Positions 1 through 7,955 are shown, counted from the first letter of the stretch. The stretch: DNA of 64,000 nt from a virus (IMGVR_UViG_3300024319_000003:1-64000), one strand, 5' to 3'. Numbers and translations: made by a program. Notes: generated from the letters alone by a model not told the origin.

Positions 1-2
1 TT

Positions 3-2336
3 CAAGATGAAGAGACCTTAAAATTACTTCATCAACATATCTTAGACTCAGATGTAATAGCAGTCGATACGGAGACTACCGGACTTAACCCTCGTAAGAA
101 TAAAATTATTGGTTGGTCTGTTTCTGGTGGTGAAGGAGTAGGTTTTTACTTACCTACCTTAGTTTTTGATTATGAGAAAGATGAACTAGTACTGCAGGAA
201 ATAAACGGTAAATCTACTGAGGTAATATCTAGAAATTTACTAAAATTACTTATAGGTAAAAAATTAGTATTCCATAATGCTTCTTTTGATGTTCAATTTA
301 TAAAGAACTATTTTGGAGTTGACTTACTACCTAGCGTTTATGTGGATACAGGGCTACTGGTACATACTGTCTACGAAGAAGGTGCATTTGGATTTGGTAA
401 CCCTTTCGGGTTAAAGTCTATTGCTATAATGAATCAAAAGGAACTAGGACTAGATGTACAAGAAGCAGCTAATAAAGAGCAGATAGAGCTGAAAGAATCT
501 ATTAAGAGTAACGGAGGTTCTACTACTAAGGTACTATATGAAATATTTAAAGCAGACTTAGACATACTAAGTAAATACGCATCAGCAGATACGGATTTAA
601 CTTTACGTATATGTAATCTATATTTAAAGAAGTTAAAAGAAGAAGGTTTAGAGAAGTTTTTCTTTGAAGAAGAAGTAATGCCTATCTACCGTGAAGTTAC
701 TGTTCCTATGGAAGCAGCAGGAGTTGACTTAGATATAGAGCTTATTGAAAAAGTCTATAACGAAATAGTTGAAGATCAAAAAGCTAATAAGGAAATAGTA
801 ATGAAATCTCTCCTCGATATTGCGGAAGTAAAAGAGTGGGTAGTTGCAACTGCTATGACTAACTTTCCTGTTTCTCATAAAGGTAACTGGGCTCAGAACT
901 TAATAACTAGATACTCGATACCTTTACCTAAAAGCGAAAAGACTGGAAAGTATTCTCTTACTCAGAAGAATATAGAAGCTTTTGAACCTTCTAATGATAA
1001 TGAAAGACTTGTTAAAGAGTTTTTACTAACCGGTGATGAGTCTATATTAGAAGATGTAGAAAAAGTTAGGATTTCTATGGCGATGTGGAAAGAGTCTAAT
1101 GACGGAGAGTATATTAATATTCAATCAAAAAAGCATTTAGGTGAAATCGTATTTAAGTATATGGGTATAGAACCTAAAGTAAAAGGAGCTAATACTAAAT
1201 CTGGAAGAGCTAAATTTGATATGGATATGGTTAAAGAGTTAGCAAAAGAATATCCATGGGCAGAGAACTTAAGAGTGTATAATAGGTTACTTAAAATTAA
1301 ATCTACTTATGTAGATAGATTTAGAGATCGTCAAGAAGACGGAAGATACTACTTCTACTTTAAGCAGAACGGAACTGTATCTGGTCGTTATGGATCTGAT
1401 GCTCAGCAACTACCTAAACCTCTAGAAGAAGGAGAAGAAGCTCCTATTATTATGAAATATGTAAACGTAGTAAGAAAGTTTCTTATTGCCGGAAATGGTA
1501 GAAAGGTTATTGATGCCGATTATGAATCTCTAGAACCTCACTGCTTTGCTTCAGTAACAGGAGATAAAGCTTTACAGGAGATCTTTAATAAGAATTGGGA
1601 TTTTTATTCTACGGTTGCTATTAAGACTGAAAAGCTAAACGAAGATACTGCCAGGTTCCCTAACGGAGTCTCAGCTGATAAAAGTGCTCCTAACTACTTA
1701 AAGAAACTAGATGCTCCAGCTCGTAACAAAGCTAAAGCCTATTCATTAGGTATTGCATACGGTATGGAAGCTTATGCTTTAAAGATGACCTTAGGAGTAG
1801 ATCAGAAAACTGCTGAACGTTTAGTACAAGGTTACCTAGATGGATTTCCTCAACTTAAGGAATGGAGAGAAAATTCAAGACTGCAAGTAAAAGCTCATGG
1901 GTTCATTAAAAACTATGTTGGTAGAGTAAGACACCTACCTAAAGTTCAGAAGACTTATATTAAGTTTCAAGATAAGATGATGGATTGGAGATTTAGAAAA
2001 GAACTAGAGCGAACATACGGAAAAGACGTAGTGCTTCAAGCATATAGAGATTACCGTAATGGACTTAATAACTGTCTTAACTTTCAATTACAGTCTCTAG
2101 CAGCAGCAGTAGTAAATAGAGCAGCGTTAAAGATTAATCAGAAAGCTAAAGAATTAAATATCGATGCTATATGTCAAGCTCAAGTGCATGATCAATTGAT
2201 AGTAAACGTTGATGAAAAAGACGCAGAAATGTTTGCTCCTTATGTTCAAGAGATTATGGAGAATACTACTAAACTACCTGGAGTAACTTTAAAAGCACCA
2301 CCAGAGATTGCTAATAACTGGGCAGAAGGACATTAA
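3..2336 (+). CDS. polA: Family A DNA polymerase with 3'-5' exonuclease domain (5' end outside window)
   Basis: Replicative phage DNA polymerase of the Pol I family. The frame is open from the first bases, so the true start lies upstream; 777 residues are visible (numbered here from base 3). The DnaQ-like proofreading domain comes first: motif I DTETTGL (D22, E24), motif II HNASFD (D96), motif III Y192...D196. Polymerase motifs follow: motif A around D506 (DADYESLEPH), motif B R574-xxx-K578-xxxxxxx-Y586, motif C VHDQ (H729, D730). Two unusual residues: the position matching E. coli Phe762 is Leu (582), and the usual motif C Glu after the Asp is Gln (731). A 5'-3' exonuclease domain is not seen, but the N-terminus is missing. 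Ends about 100 bp before hsp20. Confidence 0.95.
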   Translation, partial: QDEETLKLLHQHILDSDVIAVDTETTGLNPRKNKIIGWSVSGGEGVGFYLPTLVFDYEKDELVLQEINGKSTEVISRNLLKLLIGKKLVFHNASFDVQFIKNYFGVDLLPSVYVDTGLLVHTVYEEGAFGFGNPFGLKSIAIMNQKELGLDVQEAANKEQIELKESIKSNGGSTTKVLYEIFKADLDILSKYASADTDLTLRICNLYLKKLKEEGLEKFFFEEEVMPIYREVTVPMEAAGVDLDIELIEKVYNEIVEDQKANKEIVMKSLLDIAEVKEWVVATAMTNFPVSHKGNWAQNLITRYSIPLPKSEKTGKYSLTQKNIEAFEPSNDNERLVKEFLLTGDESILEDVEKVRISMAMWKESNDGEYINIQSKKHLGEIVFKYMGIEPKVKGANTKSGRAKFDMDMVKELAKEYPWAENLRVYNRLLKIKSTYVDRFRDRQEDGRYYFYFKQNGTVSGRYGSDAQQLPKPLEEGEEAPIIMKYVNVVRKFLIAGNGRKVIDADYESLEPHCFASVTGDKALQEIFNKNWDFYSTVAIKTEKLNEDTARFPNGVSADKSAPNYLKKLDAPARNKAKAYSLGIAYGMEAYALKMTLGVDQKTAERLVQGYLDGFPQLKEWRENSRLQVKAHGFIKNYVGRVRHLPKVQKTYIKFQDKMMDWRFRKELERTYGKDVVLQAYRDYRNGLNNCLNFQLQSLAAAVVNRAALKINQKAKELNIDAICQAQVHDQLIVNVDEKDAEMFAPYVQEIMENTTKLPGVTLKAPPEIANNWAEGH

Positions 2337-2437
2337 AACGAATTTAACCTATATTTATATAAAATGAAAGATCAACTTGAGAGCGATTTTTTATTACATT
2401 AACCGACGATCTTAGGACGTCATAAACTTAAAATGAT

Positions 2438-2851
2438 ATGAGTACATTAGAATTATTAAACAACAACCCTTTTGACATACTTGTCAGAAATTTTTTACAA
2501 TCCCAAGGGCATTTCCGCCCAATTGATCAATCAAAAGTCCCACATCCTGTTGATATCTTCGAAACACCTATCGGTATTGGTATAGATATTGCTTGTACAG
2601 GAATCGATAAAGAGGATATTGATGTTCAAATACAAGGAAACATTCTTAGAGTAATATACGATAAACCAAAATCAGAGCTTGATAGTAAGTTTTACCATAG
2701 AGGTATAGCTAAACGAGCTTTTAATTTAGGTTGGAAGATCGATAGTAAGTTCCAATTAAGTAAAGCTGATGCTTCATTTGAAAACGGACTACTTCGAATC
2801 AGTATACCTTTTAGCAAAGGTTCAGAGTTAAAGACTTTGAAAATTAAATAG
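2438..2851 (+). CDS. hsp20: Small heat shock protein, Hsp20/alpha-crystallin family
   Basis: 137 residues, a usual length for Hsp20. An alpha-crystallin domain fills roughly residues 38-130: an opening strand PVDIFETP, the region CTGIDKEDIDVQIQGN, then YHRGIAKRAF and the closing ASFENGLLRISIP, which matches the family pattern A-x-x-x-N-G-V-L. ATP-independent holdase that keeps unfolding proteins soluble. Sits directly before groES/groEL, so it forms a chaperone block with them; T4-like cyanophages also carry an hsp20 (family knowledge). A TATTTATA motif lies about 80 bp upstream of the start. Confidence 0.9.
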   Translation: MSTLELLNNNPFDILVRNFLQSQGHFRPIDQSKVPHPVDIFETPIGIGIDIACTGIDKEDIDVQIQGNILRVIYDKPKSELDSKFYHRGIAKRAFNLGWKIDSKFQLSKADASFENGLLRISIPFSKGSELKTLKIK

Positions 2852-2870
2852 GTTTTTTTTCGCTCTCAAG

Positions 2871-2901
2871 TTTGATCCCTCATTTATTTTTCTTATATTA
2901 A
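2871..2901 (+). promoter_or_regulatory. Promoter of the groES-groEL operon
   Basis: TTTG at 2871 and TATATTA at 2894, a 19-base gap, followed by the groES start at 2928. This is the Bacteroidota primary-sigma layout (TTTG, then TAnnTTTG) and a one-base-shorter version of the promoter repeated through this window. Confidence 0.6.
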
Positions 2902-2927
2902 TATAAACAATAAAAAATAAGTTATAC

Positions 2928-3236
2928 ATGGCAAAAGAATTAATACCCTTCAATGATAGAGTTATTATAAAACCTATAGAAGAAGATGAACAAATGTACG
3001 GTAATATAGTTGTACCTGATATGGGTAAGAACAAACCGGAAATGGGAGAAGTAATCTCAGTAGGACCAGGTCGTCAATCTGAATTTGGTCAGTTTATTAG
3101 AGTAAATGCAAAAGTAGGAGATACTGTACTTATTCCAAAAATTGGATCTTTAAGAGTAGATTTTGATGGAGAGGAATACTTCATAACACCAGACAAAGAA
3201 ATTTTAGCAATAATTAAAGAATCAAACAATGAGTAA
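2928..3236 (+). CDS. groES: Co-chaperonin GroES (10 kDa lid)
   Basis: 102 residues against about 97 in bacteria. It opens with the family pattern LIPFNDRVIIKPIE and continues with a mobile-loop region (roughly residues 18-33, containing NIVVPD, matching the I-V-L hydrophobic triplet), then GEVISVGPG and a C-terminal DGEEYFITPDKEILAII. Forms the heptameric lid of GroEL. Its stop overlaps the groEL start by 8 bp, so the pair is translationally coupled. T4 gp31 is a functional analogue, but this protein looks like a standard GroES. Confidence 0.95.
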   Translation: MAKELIPFNDRVIIKPIEEDEQMYGNIVVPDMGKNKPEMGEVISVGPGRQSEFGQFIRVNAKVGDTVLIPKIGSLRVDFDGEEYFITPDKEILAIIKESNNE

Positions 3237-4866
3237 AAAAGTTATATTTTCAGACGAAGCAAGAGGGAAGCTAGCAAAAGGAGTAGATAAATTAGCAAAT
3301 GCTGTAACAGCTACATTAGGACCTTCCGGAAGAAACGTTATTATAGAACAAGATATGGGGAATCCTATATCAACTAAAGACGGAGTAACAGTAGCTAAGT
3401 CAATCGAACTATCAAATAAGGTGCAAAATTTAGGAGCACAAATTGTTAAACAAGCTTCTATTAAGACAGCAGAGCAAGCAGGAGACGGAACAACTACATC
3501 TACACTTCTCGCACAATCTATGCTTTCAGAAGGTATAGACAAACTTAAGAAAGGTCAAAACGCAGTAGACATAAAAAGAGGTATTGATGAAGCAACAAAA
3601 GAAGTTGTACAATATCTAAAAGAGTATTCAAAAGACATAACGGATGAAGAACAGCTAAAGCAAGTAGCTACTATCTCAGCTAACAATGACACCGAAATAG
3701 GTGAGTTAATTTCCACTGCCATGGACAAAGTTGGCCGTGATGGGGTAGTAACAATCGAAGAGTCGCGAACAGGAGAAACATATTTAGAAACTGTTGAAGG
3801 TATTCAATTCAGCAGAGGTTACAAGTCTCCTTACTTCGTCACAGATAATAGCTCAATGCAAGCTGTTCTTCAAGATCCGTTTATACTTCTTACAGATAAG
3901 AAGATTAATAACATAAAAGAACTTCTTCCTATCTTAGAAGCATGTTCATCTCAAAATAAACAGCTGTTAATTATAGCAGATGAAATAGGAGGAGAGGCAC
4001 TTTCTACCTTAGTAGTAAATAAGATGAGAGGTATCTTAGGAGTTGTAGCAGTTCAAGCACCTGATTTTGGAGACAGAAGAAAAGCAATATTAGAAGATAT
4101 TGCAATACTAACTGGAGGAACAGTAGTATCTCATGAAAAAGGAATGAAACTTGATAAGTTTAATACTGACTGGTTAGGGAAAGCTAACAAGGTAACAGTT
4201 AGTAAAGATACTACAACAATTATCGATGCACAAGGAGAAGAAGCTGCAATAACTGATAGAGTAGAGGATATTAAGAGTTTAATTGATAATAGTAATTCTA
4301 ATTTTGAAATTGAAACTTTACAAGAGAGGTTAGCTAAGTTTATCGGCGGTGTATCTATTGTACACGTTGGTGGATTGACAGAAATAGAAATGAAAGAGAA
4401 GAAAGATAGAGTAGATGATGCACTCCACGCTACTAAAGCAGCCTTGGAAGAAGGAATTCTACCAGGTGGAGGTATCGCTCTCTTGAACTCTGCTATGATG
4501 CTTGCTGACCAAATTGGCGCCCAACCAGAAGAGTATCATCTAGGTTACGAAATTGTAATCTCAGCAATCGAAAGACCTTTCTATAAAATACTATTAAATG
4601 CAGGATATACAGACAGCGATATAGGAGGTATAGAAGAACATATTAAAGAAGGAGGAGATGCCTGGTCAGGGTATAATCCTAGAGAAGAACAGTATGTAAA
4701 TATGTTTGCTTCCGGTATTATTGATCCAACTAAAGTTACTAGGTTAGCATTAGAAAATGCAGCATCAGTTGCAGGAACGATGTTAATAACTGAAGCAGTG
4801 ATTAGTAATAAAAAGGATAAAAAACAAGACCCAGCACAGGGTATTGATCCATCAATGATGATGTAA
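3229..4866 (+). CDS. groEL: Chaperonin GroEL (60 kDa)
   Basis: 545 residues, full length. ATPase signatures are intact: GDGTTT at residues 85-90, ISANND in the equatorial/intermediate region, and RVDDALHATKAALEEG followed by PGGG near residues 390-412. Expected to form the 14-mer folding chamber with the GroES encoded just upstream. The C-terminus is DPSMMM instead of the usual GGM-rich tail. A complete phage GroES-GroEL pair is uncommon; T4 itself makes only the lid and borrows host GroEL. No truncation or frameshift is seen. Confidence 0.97.
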   Translation: MSKKVIFSDEARGKLAKGVDKLANAVTATLGPSGRNVIIEQDMGNPISTKDGVTVAKSIELSNKVQNLGAQIVKQASIKTAEQAGDGTTTSTLLAQSMLSEGIDKLKKGQNAVDIKRGIDEATKEVVQYLKEYSKDITDEEQLKQVATISANNDTEIGELISTAMDKVGRDGVVTIEESRTGETYLETVEGIQFSRGYKSPYFVTDNSSMQAVLQDPFILLTDKKINNIKELLPILEACSSQNKQLLIIADEIGGEALSTLVVNKMRGILGVVAVQAPDFGDRRKAILEDIAILTGGTVVSHEKGMKLDKFNTDWLGKANKVTVSKDTTTIIDAQGEEAAITDRVEDIKSLIDNSNSNFEIETLQERLAKFIGGVSIVHVGGLTEIEMKEKKDRVDDALHATKAALEEGILPGGGIALLNSAMMLADQIGAQPEEYHLGYEIVISAIERPFYKILLNAGYTDSDIGGIEEHIKEGGDAWSGYNPREEQYVNMFASGIIDPTKVTRLALENAASVAGTMLITEAVISNKKDKKQDPAQGIDPSMMM

Positions 4867-5165
4867 TGAATGACATTATAGTTAGAGAATATACTAATGA
4901 GTATGGATTAAAAGATAAATGGACGTATAAGGGTAATACGTTGATTAGTACAGAAATGACCTACCCAAAAACTAAAATTAAAAAGAAAACTATTATGAGT
5001 AAAAAACAAGAATTATTCGAAGCAATTGAAGCAAACTTTAATGAGTTAGCAGAAAATAATGCAGGTACTACAAAAGCATCTCAACAGAGAGCTAGAAAAG
5101 CAGCAGGTGAAATTAAGAAATTAATCACCGACTATAGAAAAGCTTCTGTAGCAGAGAACAAGTAA
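4866..5165 (+). CDS. Small basic histone H1/Hc1-like protein
   Basis: 99 residues. The ATG overlaps the last base of the groEL stop. A second ATG at 4995 would give a 56-residue protein (MSKKQELFEAIEANF...), and only this C-terminal part looks like a known family: the stretch ending RARKAAGEIKKLITDYRK resembles the short lysine-rich Hc1/histone H1-like proteins common in Bacteroidota, which bind DNA. The N-terminal 43 residues have no recognised relative, so either start is possible. Last gene before a hairpin terminator. Family assignment is by resemblance only. Confidence 0.55.
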   Translation: MNDIIVREYTNEYGLKDKWTYKGNTLISTEMTYPKTKIKKKTIMSKKQELFEAIEANFNELAENNAGTTKASQQRARKAAGEIKKLITDYRKASVAENK

Positions 5166-5168
5166 GAT

Positions 5169-5230
5169 GAGGAGGCGGGGGAGGGGCGTTTCTCTCTCTC
5201 GTCGACGAAGTCGACACGCGCGAATTTAAA
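5169..5230 (+). repeat. Dispersed GC-rich hairpin element, copy 1
   Basis: Purine-rich G run, then GGGGCGTTTC, a CT tract, the hairpin GTCGAC-GAA-GTCGAC, then ACGCGCGAATTTAAA. Related copies lie at 40961-41010 and 42365-42415. Markedly GC-rich against the AT-rich surroundings. Here it is intergenic, just after the groEL operon. A 20-codon arginine-rich frame (ATG at 5167) runs through it but is not supported by the other copies. Confidence 0.75.
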
Positions 5231-5268
5231 AGAAGGTCCTTCCGGAAACGGCTAGGGCCTTTTCTTTG
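5231..5268 (+). terminator. Hairpin terminator after the groEL operon
   Basis: Stem AAGGTCC (5233-5239) pairs with GGGCCTT (5255-5261), with an inner CCG-GAAA-CGG tetraloop hairpin, followed by TTCTTT. It overlaps the 3' end of the leftward gene ending at 5252, so it may act on both converging transcripts. Confidence 0.7.
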
Positions 5269-5578
5269 TGAATATGTTAAAGGTTACCCCAATGGAGAGG
5301 CCTCCGTAAGTTGTTGCTAATAAATCCCGTTTATCAAAGCGATTGCCTTTCTCTCTGCTATCGGAAAGTTCTTTTAATGTACCAACCAATATAGAAGAAG
5401 CAACGGAGTAAATCAATGCTTTTTTCTTGCTCTTGGTCTTAGCGTAAACTAGAGTATAAGTGCTTGCGGATACTAACGCGCCTGCGGCAAAATGGTACTG
5501 TTTGTCGTATTCTGTTAAGAGCTGCGCGTGAGCCGTGGAAAGAGTTAAGAATAGTAGAAGTGTAGTAAATAGTCTCAA
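5252..5578 (-). CDS. Exported YfiM/COG5544-like protein
   Basis: 108 residues, leftward among rightward neighbours. Begins at TTG with a signal peptide (hydrophobic to about residue 17, ending AHAQ). The remainder matches by eye the pattern of small periplasmic YfiM-like proteins: DKQYHFAAG near residues 25-33, a hydrophobic segment, then KELSDSREKGNRFDKRDL and ATTYGG. The function of that family is not established. The gene converges on the groEL operon and shares its terminator hairpin. Confidence 0.6.
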   Translation of the reverse strand: MRLFTTLLLFLTLSTAHAQLLTEYDKQYHFAAGALVSASTYTLVYAKTKSKKKALIYSVASSILVGTLKELSDSREKGNRFDKRDLLATTYGGLSIGVTFNIFTKKRP

Positions 5579-5670
5579 TGCGTGTGGGTTTTAAAGGTTT
5601 AATAGAACCAAACCCTTCAGCACATCATCTATTCATAACACAGGATTCTTTATAATAAATATAAGTAAGA

Positions 5671-5704
5671 AGTTGTTAATCAGAATTATTTTTCTTATAT
5701 TTAT
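5671..5704 (+). promoter_or_regulatory. Promoter, AGTTG-N20-TATATTTA
   Basis: AGTTG at 5671-5675 and TATATTTA at 5696-5703, exactly 20 bases apart, ahead of the small gene at 5719. Lies in the gap between the leftward gene ending its upstream side at 5578 and the rightward genes. Confidence 0.65.
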
Positions 5705-5718
5705 TTAATAAAGGATAG

Positions 5719-5868
5719 ATGGTGAACGATATGAAATTTTTATACTGGGAAGATGAATGGAATTTAAATAAAGATGAAAAAAAAGAAAATGAATATCCGG
5801 ATGGACAACGGAGAGAGTTATTCGGAAAGAGAGCTGTCGAAATTGGTAAGAAGAAAGATGCTGACTAA
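5719..5868 (+). CDS. Hypothetical small charged protein (49 aa)
   Basis: MVNDMKFLYWEDEWNLNK... ends KKKDAD. Rich in Asp, Glu and Lys, no membrane segment, no recognised family. Supported by the promoter 15 bp upstream and by tight coupling to the next two frames. Start could instead be the Met at codon 5. Confidence 0.5.
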   Translation: MVNDMKFLYWEDEWNLNKDEKKENEYPDGQRRELFGKRAVEIGKKKDAD

Positions 5869-5944
5869 GCATCATGGAGATGATACAGCTTATAGAAGAA
5901 AACCTAAACACAAAAGAGATTATCGAGAAGATTTAGATGAATAA
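5858..5944 (+). CDS. Hypothetical micro-protein (28 aa)
   Basis: MLTKHHGDDTAYRRKPKHKR...; very basic. Overlaps the previous stop by 11 bp and the following start by 8 bp, an arrangement typical of coupled phage genes. No family recognised; the call rests only on the coupling. Confidence 0.35.
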   Translation: MLTKHHGDDTAYRRKPKHKRDYREDLDE

Positions 5945-6173
5945 TAGTAATATTAAAAACAAATTAGTTATGAGTGATTCAATTAAAAAGTATAATGAAT
6001 TAGTACAAGATGGTTTAATACCAAAAGGAACTTCAAATGGTGAGTTTCATGAACTAGGAAAATACAGACCAAACAACCTCACAGAACAGCAGAAACAACA
6101 AGCATACAGACTTTTAACAGAGTATGATGAAGTTGTAATAAAGTATGCTTTTAATAAAATAATGTTTGGATAA
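5937..6173 (+). CDS. Hypothetical protein (78 aa)
   Basis: Soluble, no recognised domain. A second Met at codon 12 (MSDSIKKYNEL) is an equally plausible start. The last codons contain the TTTG box of the promoter for the next gene. Confidence 0.55.
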   Translation: MNNSNIKNKLVMSDSIKKYNELVQDGLIPKGTSNGEFHELGKYRPNNLTEQQKQQAYRLLTEYDEVVIKYAFNKIMFG

Positions 6174-6196
6174 TTGAATAATATTTCGTATATTAC
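6165..6196 (+). promoter_or_regulatory. Promoter abutting the next start codon
   Basis: TTTG ending at 6168 and TATATTA from 6189, 20 bases apart. The next ATG is at 6200, only a few bases past the downstream box, so the mRNA would be leaderless or nearly so. Confidence 0.55.
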
Positions 6197-6199
6197 AAT

Positions 6200-6724
6200 A
6201 TGAATACAGAACTACCTTATAATCCCAGATGGAGCAAGCAATGGCTTGAAACTCAACTCAGAAAGAGATACTTTAAAAAACCTTATGATAGGTTTATGTG
6301 GTGGAGAAGTTATACACCTAAAACTAAACCGCTAGGGTATAAAGCTTCTTTTATTGATAGATTGAGAAACGGAGATTACGAATCAGGGCCCTACTTAATG
6401 GAGGTAGAATTAGTATTACATACTATGAATGAAAAGTTTTCAGCCCTTATAGGACGAGATGGTCAGGTAGATCATGGTAAGTATGTCTCTGAAACCTCTG
6501 TAGATAGAGCGAGAAAAAAAAGACTTATAGAAGATCATGAAAAAGAAGAGTTTCGTAAGTTAACCGACTTAAGAGAACAGTTTGTAAAAGAGTTTAAAAT
6601 ATCAAAAGAAGAGTACGATGTAGAAGTAACTATAGGTTGTGATGATCTGGTTTCTTTTTACTTTAAGATAGAAGATAAGTACGGCAAAAGAATTAGGATT
6701 CCTAGGAAAACTAAAAGCAAATAG
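6200..6724 (+). CDS. Hypothetical protein (174 aa)
   Basis: Aromatic- and arginine-rich N-terminus (RWSKQWLETQLRKRYF, then RFMWWRSY) followed by a charged helical middle (residues about 105-140) and a C-terminal beta-like stretch. No signal peptide or membrane segment. Not recognised. The promoter sits so close to the ATG that if transcription begins later, an internal start would be needed. Confidence 0.6.
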   Translation: MNTELPYNPRWSKQWLETQLRKRYFKKPYDRFMWWRSYTPKTKPLGYKASFIDRLRNGDYESGPYLMEVELVLHTMNEKFSALIGRDGQVDHGKYVSETSVDRARKKRLIEDHEKEEFRKLTDLREQFVKEFKISKEEYDVEVTIGCDDLVSFYFKIEDKYGKRIRIPRKTKSK

Positions 6725-6786
6725 GTTTTAACAGCCTATTTATATATAAATATATAATAAACAAATCAAATTTAAAAAAAAGTTTT

Positions 6787-7224
6787 ATGAAAACAATTTT
6801 AGTTATTTTAGTACTTGCAGCAATTGGCGTAGGTACAATTATTTACTTTATCAAAAAAGGTAAAATCAAAGACAGAGACGGAGACTATATTCCAGACGTA
6901 GTAGAAGATACTGCAGAAGACATAGAAGACTTTGTTGAAGATAAAATTAAAGACGGTAAGGAATTACTAAAAGATGCTAAAGCATTAGCAAAAGAAGTAA
7001 AATCTAGAGCAAAGAACGCAAAAGATGAACTTGAAGATGTATTAGAAGAACTAGCAGATGTTTCTTCTGCACTACAAGGAAAAGTAACTAAAACAAAGTT
7101 ACGTAAATTTACTAAGAAAGATCTTTTAGCATTAGCAAGTAAGGATTTTGATACTGAATATCCTACATCTATTACTAAGACCAACTTAGTAAATAAAGTA
7201 TATTCTCTATATAATAACAAATAA
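6787..7224 (+). CDS. Membrane-anchored coiled-coil protein (145 aa)
   Basis: One N-terminal transmembrane helix (residues about 3-23, ILVILVLAAIGVGTIIYFI) followed by DRDGDYIPD and a long acidic/lysine-rich coiled coil (about 40-100) like YtxH-type proteins. A basic C-terminus (KLRKFTKKDLLALASKDF) follows. Probably in the inner membrane with its coil in the cytoplasm. Stop and next start overlap by one base. Function unknown. A TATTTATA motif lies 50 bp upstream. Confidence 0.6.
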   Translation: MKTILVILVLAAIGVGTIIYFIKKGKIKDRDGDYIPDVVEDTAEDIEDFVEDKIKDGKELLKDAKALAKEVKSRAKNAKDELEDVLEELADVSSALQGKVTKTKLRKFTKKDLLALASKDFDTEYPTSITKTNLVNKVYSLYNNK

Positions 7225-7442
7225 TGCAAGAAAATTTAAATGTCGACATTAACCAAACTTTACCGGTTACTTGTGATGAATGTGGTGGTATTCACTTCGA
7301 GCAAGTTGTTATTATCAGAAAAGCATCCGGATTACTCACAGGAACAGGAAAACCAACTTACATACCAATCCCAGTATTTGCATGCAAATCATGTGGGCAC
7401 GTTAATTCGGAATTCCAACCTAAAGAAATCCAAGAACTTTAA
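7224..7442 (+). CDS. Zinc-ribbon protein (72 aa)
   Basis: Two Cys pairs, CDECG near residues 17-21 and CKSCG near 53-57, form a predicted zinc ribbon. Between them lies a beta-like stretch (EQVVIIRKASGLLTGTGK). Small DNA- or protein-binding role likely but unproven. Coupled to the preceding membrane protein by a TAATG overlap. Confidence 0.6.
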   Translation: MQENLNVDINQTLPVTCDECGGIHFEQVVIIRKASGLLTGTGKPTYIPIPVFACKSCGHVNSEFQPKEIQEL

Positions 7443-7558
7443 TAAGGTAGCAAAAGAAAGCTACTCAGGATTACAAGGAGAAATTTACTCCTAATAAAAT
7501 ACGGCGCATCCTTAGCTATCATGAGATGCTTAAAGTAGTTTAACTATTGCCTATACGG
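7443..7558 (+). other. Hairpin-rich untranslated region
   Basis: No convincing gene. Several short hairpins are visible: GTAGC...GCTAC near 7446-7464, GGAG...CTCC near 7478-7492, and GCATC...GATGC near 7506-7529. It ends in a clear terminator. It could be an mRNA 3' region or a small RNA; I cannot tell which. Confidence 0.35.
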
Positions 7559-7590
7559 AAAGAGATCTTTTATATAAGGATCTCTTTTTT
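7559..7590 (+). terminator. Rho-independent-type terminator
   Basis: Nine-base stem AAAGAGATC (7559-7567) with GATCTCTTT (7579-7587), an 11-base loop, and a run of T to 7590. Confidence 0.8.
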
Positions 7591-7634
7591 GTTAGCTATT
7601 TATATTTAAACGTTTTAATTTAATAAGTTGCACT

Positions 7635-7892
7635 ATGTTTAAACACTTAAAGAATAAATGGATGGCATTTAGAAACATTTTTAAAGACAACAACGATATC
7701 AACGAAAAATCCGTAGTTGGATTTTTAGCATTTGCAATAATGGTAATTTTTGCAGTAGCTGATTTAGTCTCAGGCTACTTCGGTAAAGATCTAGTAATTA
7801 ATGAATTTATATACGATTCATTCGTATGGATAGTATTAGGTGCTTTTGGAATTGCTGAAGTCGGTAAAGTATTCGGTAATAGAGCGAAGTAA
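7635..7892 (+). CDS. Two-helix membrane protein, possible holin
   Basis: 85 residues. A charged N-terminus (KHLKNKWMAFRNIFKDNNDINEK is predicted cytoplasmic) is followed by two hydrophobic helices, about residues 28-47 and 60-78. Size and topology fit a phage holin, and similar small proteins in Bacteroidota phages are often labelled so. However, the probable lysis enzyme lies 8 kb away, so the role is uncertain. Flanked by terminators on both sides, it is a single-gene unit, preceded by TATTTATA at 7597. Confidence 0.5.
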   Translation: MFKHLKNKWMAFRNIFKDNNDINEKSVVGFLAFAIMVIFAVADLVSGYFGKDLVINEFIYDSFVWIVLGAFGIAEVGKVFGNRAK

Positions 7893-7917
7893 CTTAAAAC
7901 TAGTATAACTTCTAGAG

Positions 7918-7939
7918 GAGGGCATTAGCCCTCTTTTTT
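7918..7939 (+). terminator. Rho-independent-type terminator
   Basis: Six-base stem GAGGGC (7918-7923), loop ATTA, GCCCTC (7928-7933), then six T. Isolates the holin-like gene from the exported-protein island. Confidence 0.85.
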
Positions 7940-7955
7940 GTGAACAATTATTTAT

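Noticed and set aside
5705-5911. Leftward 68-codon frame
   Set aside because: Overlaps the promoter and three small rightward frames; its residues show no domain.
6737-6760. T4-type late promoter TATAAATA on the plus strand at about 6745 and 20113
   Set aside because: Both are parts of the palindromic TATTTATATATAAATATATA stretch; no other late gene has this orientation, so it is not counted as evidence.
7240-7494. 84-codon frame over the zinc-ribbon gene
   Set aside because: Lies in another phase of the zinc-ribbon gene, which has the two CxxC pairs and a coupled start; the shadow has no features.
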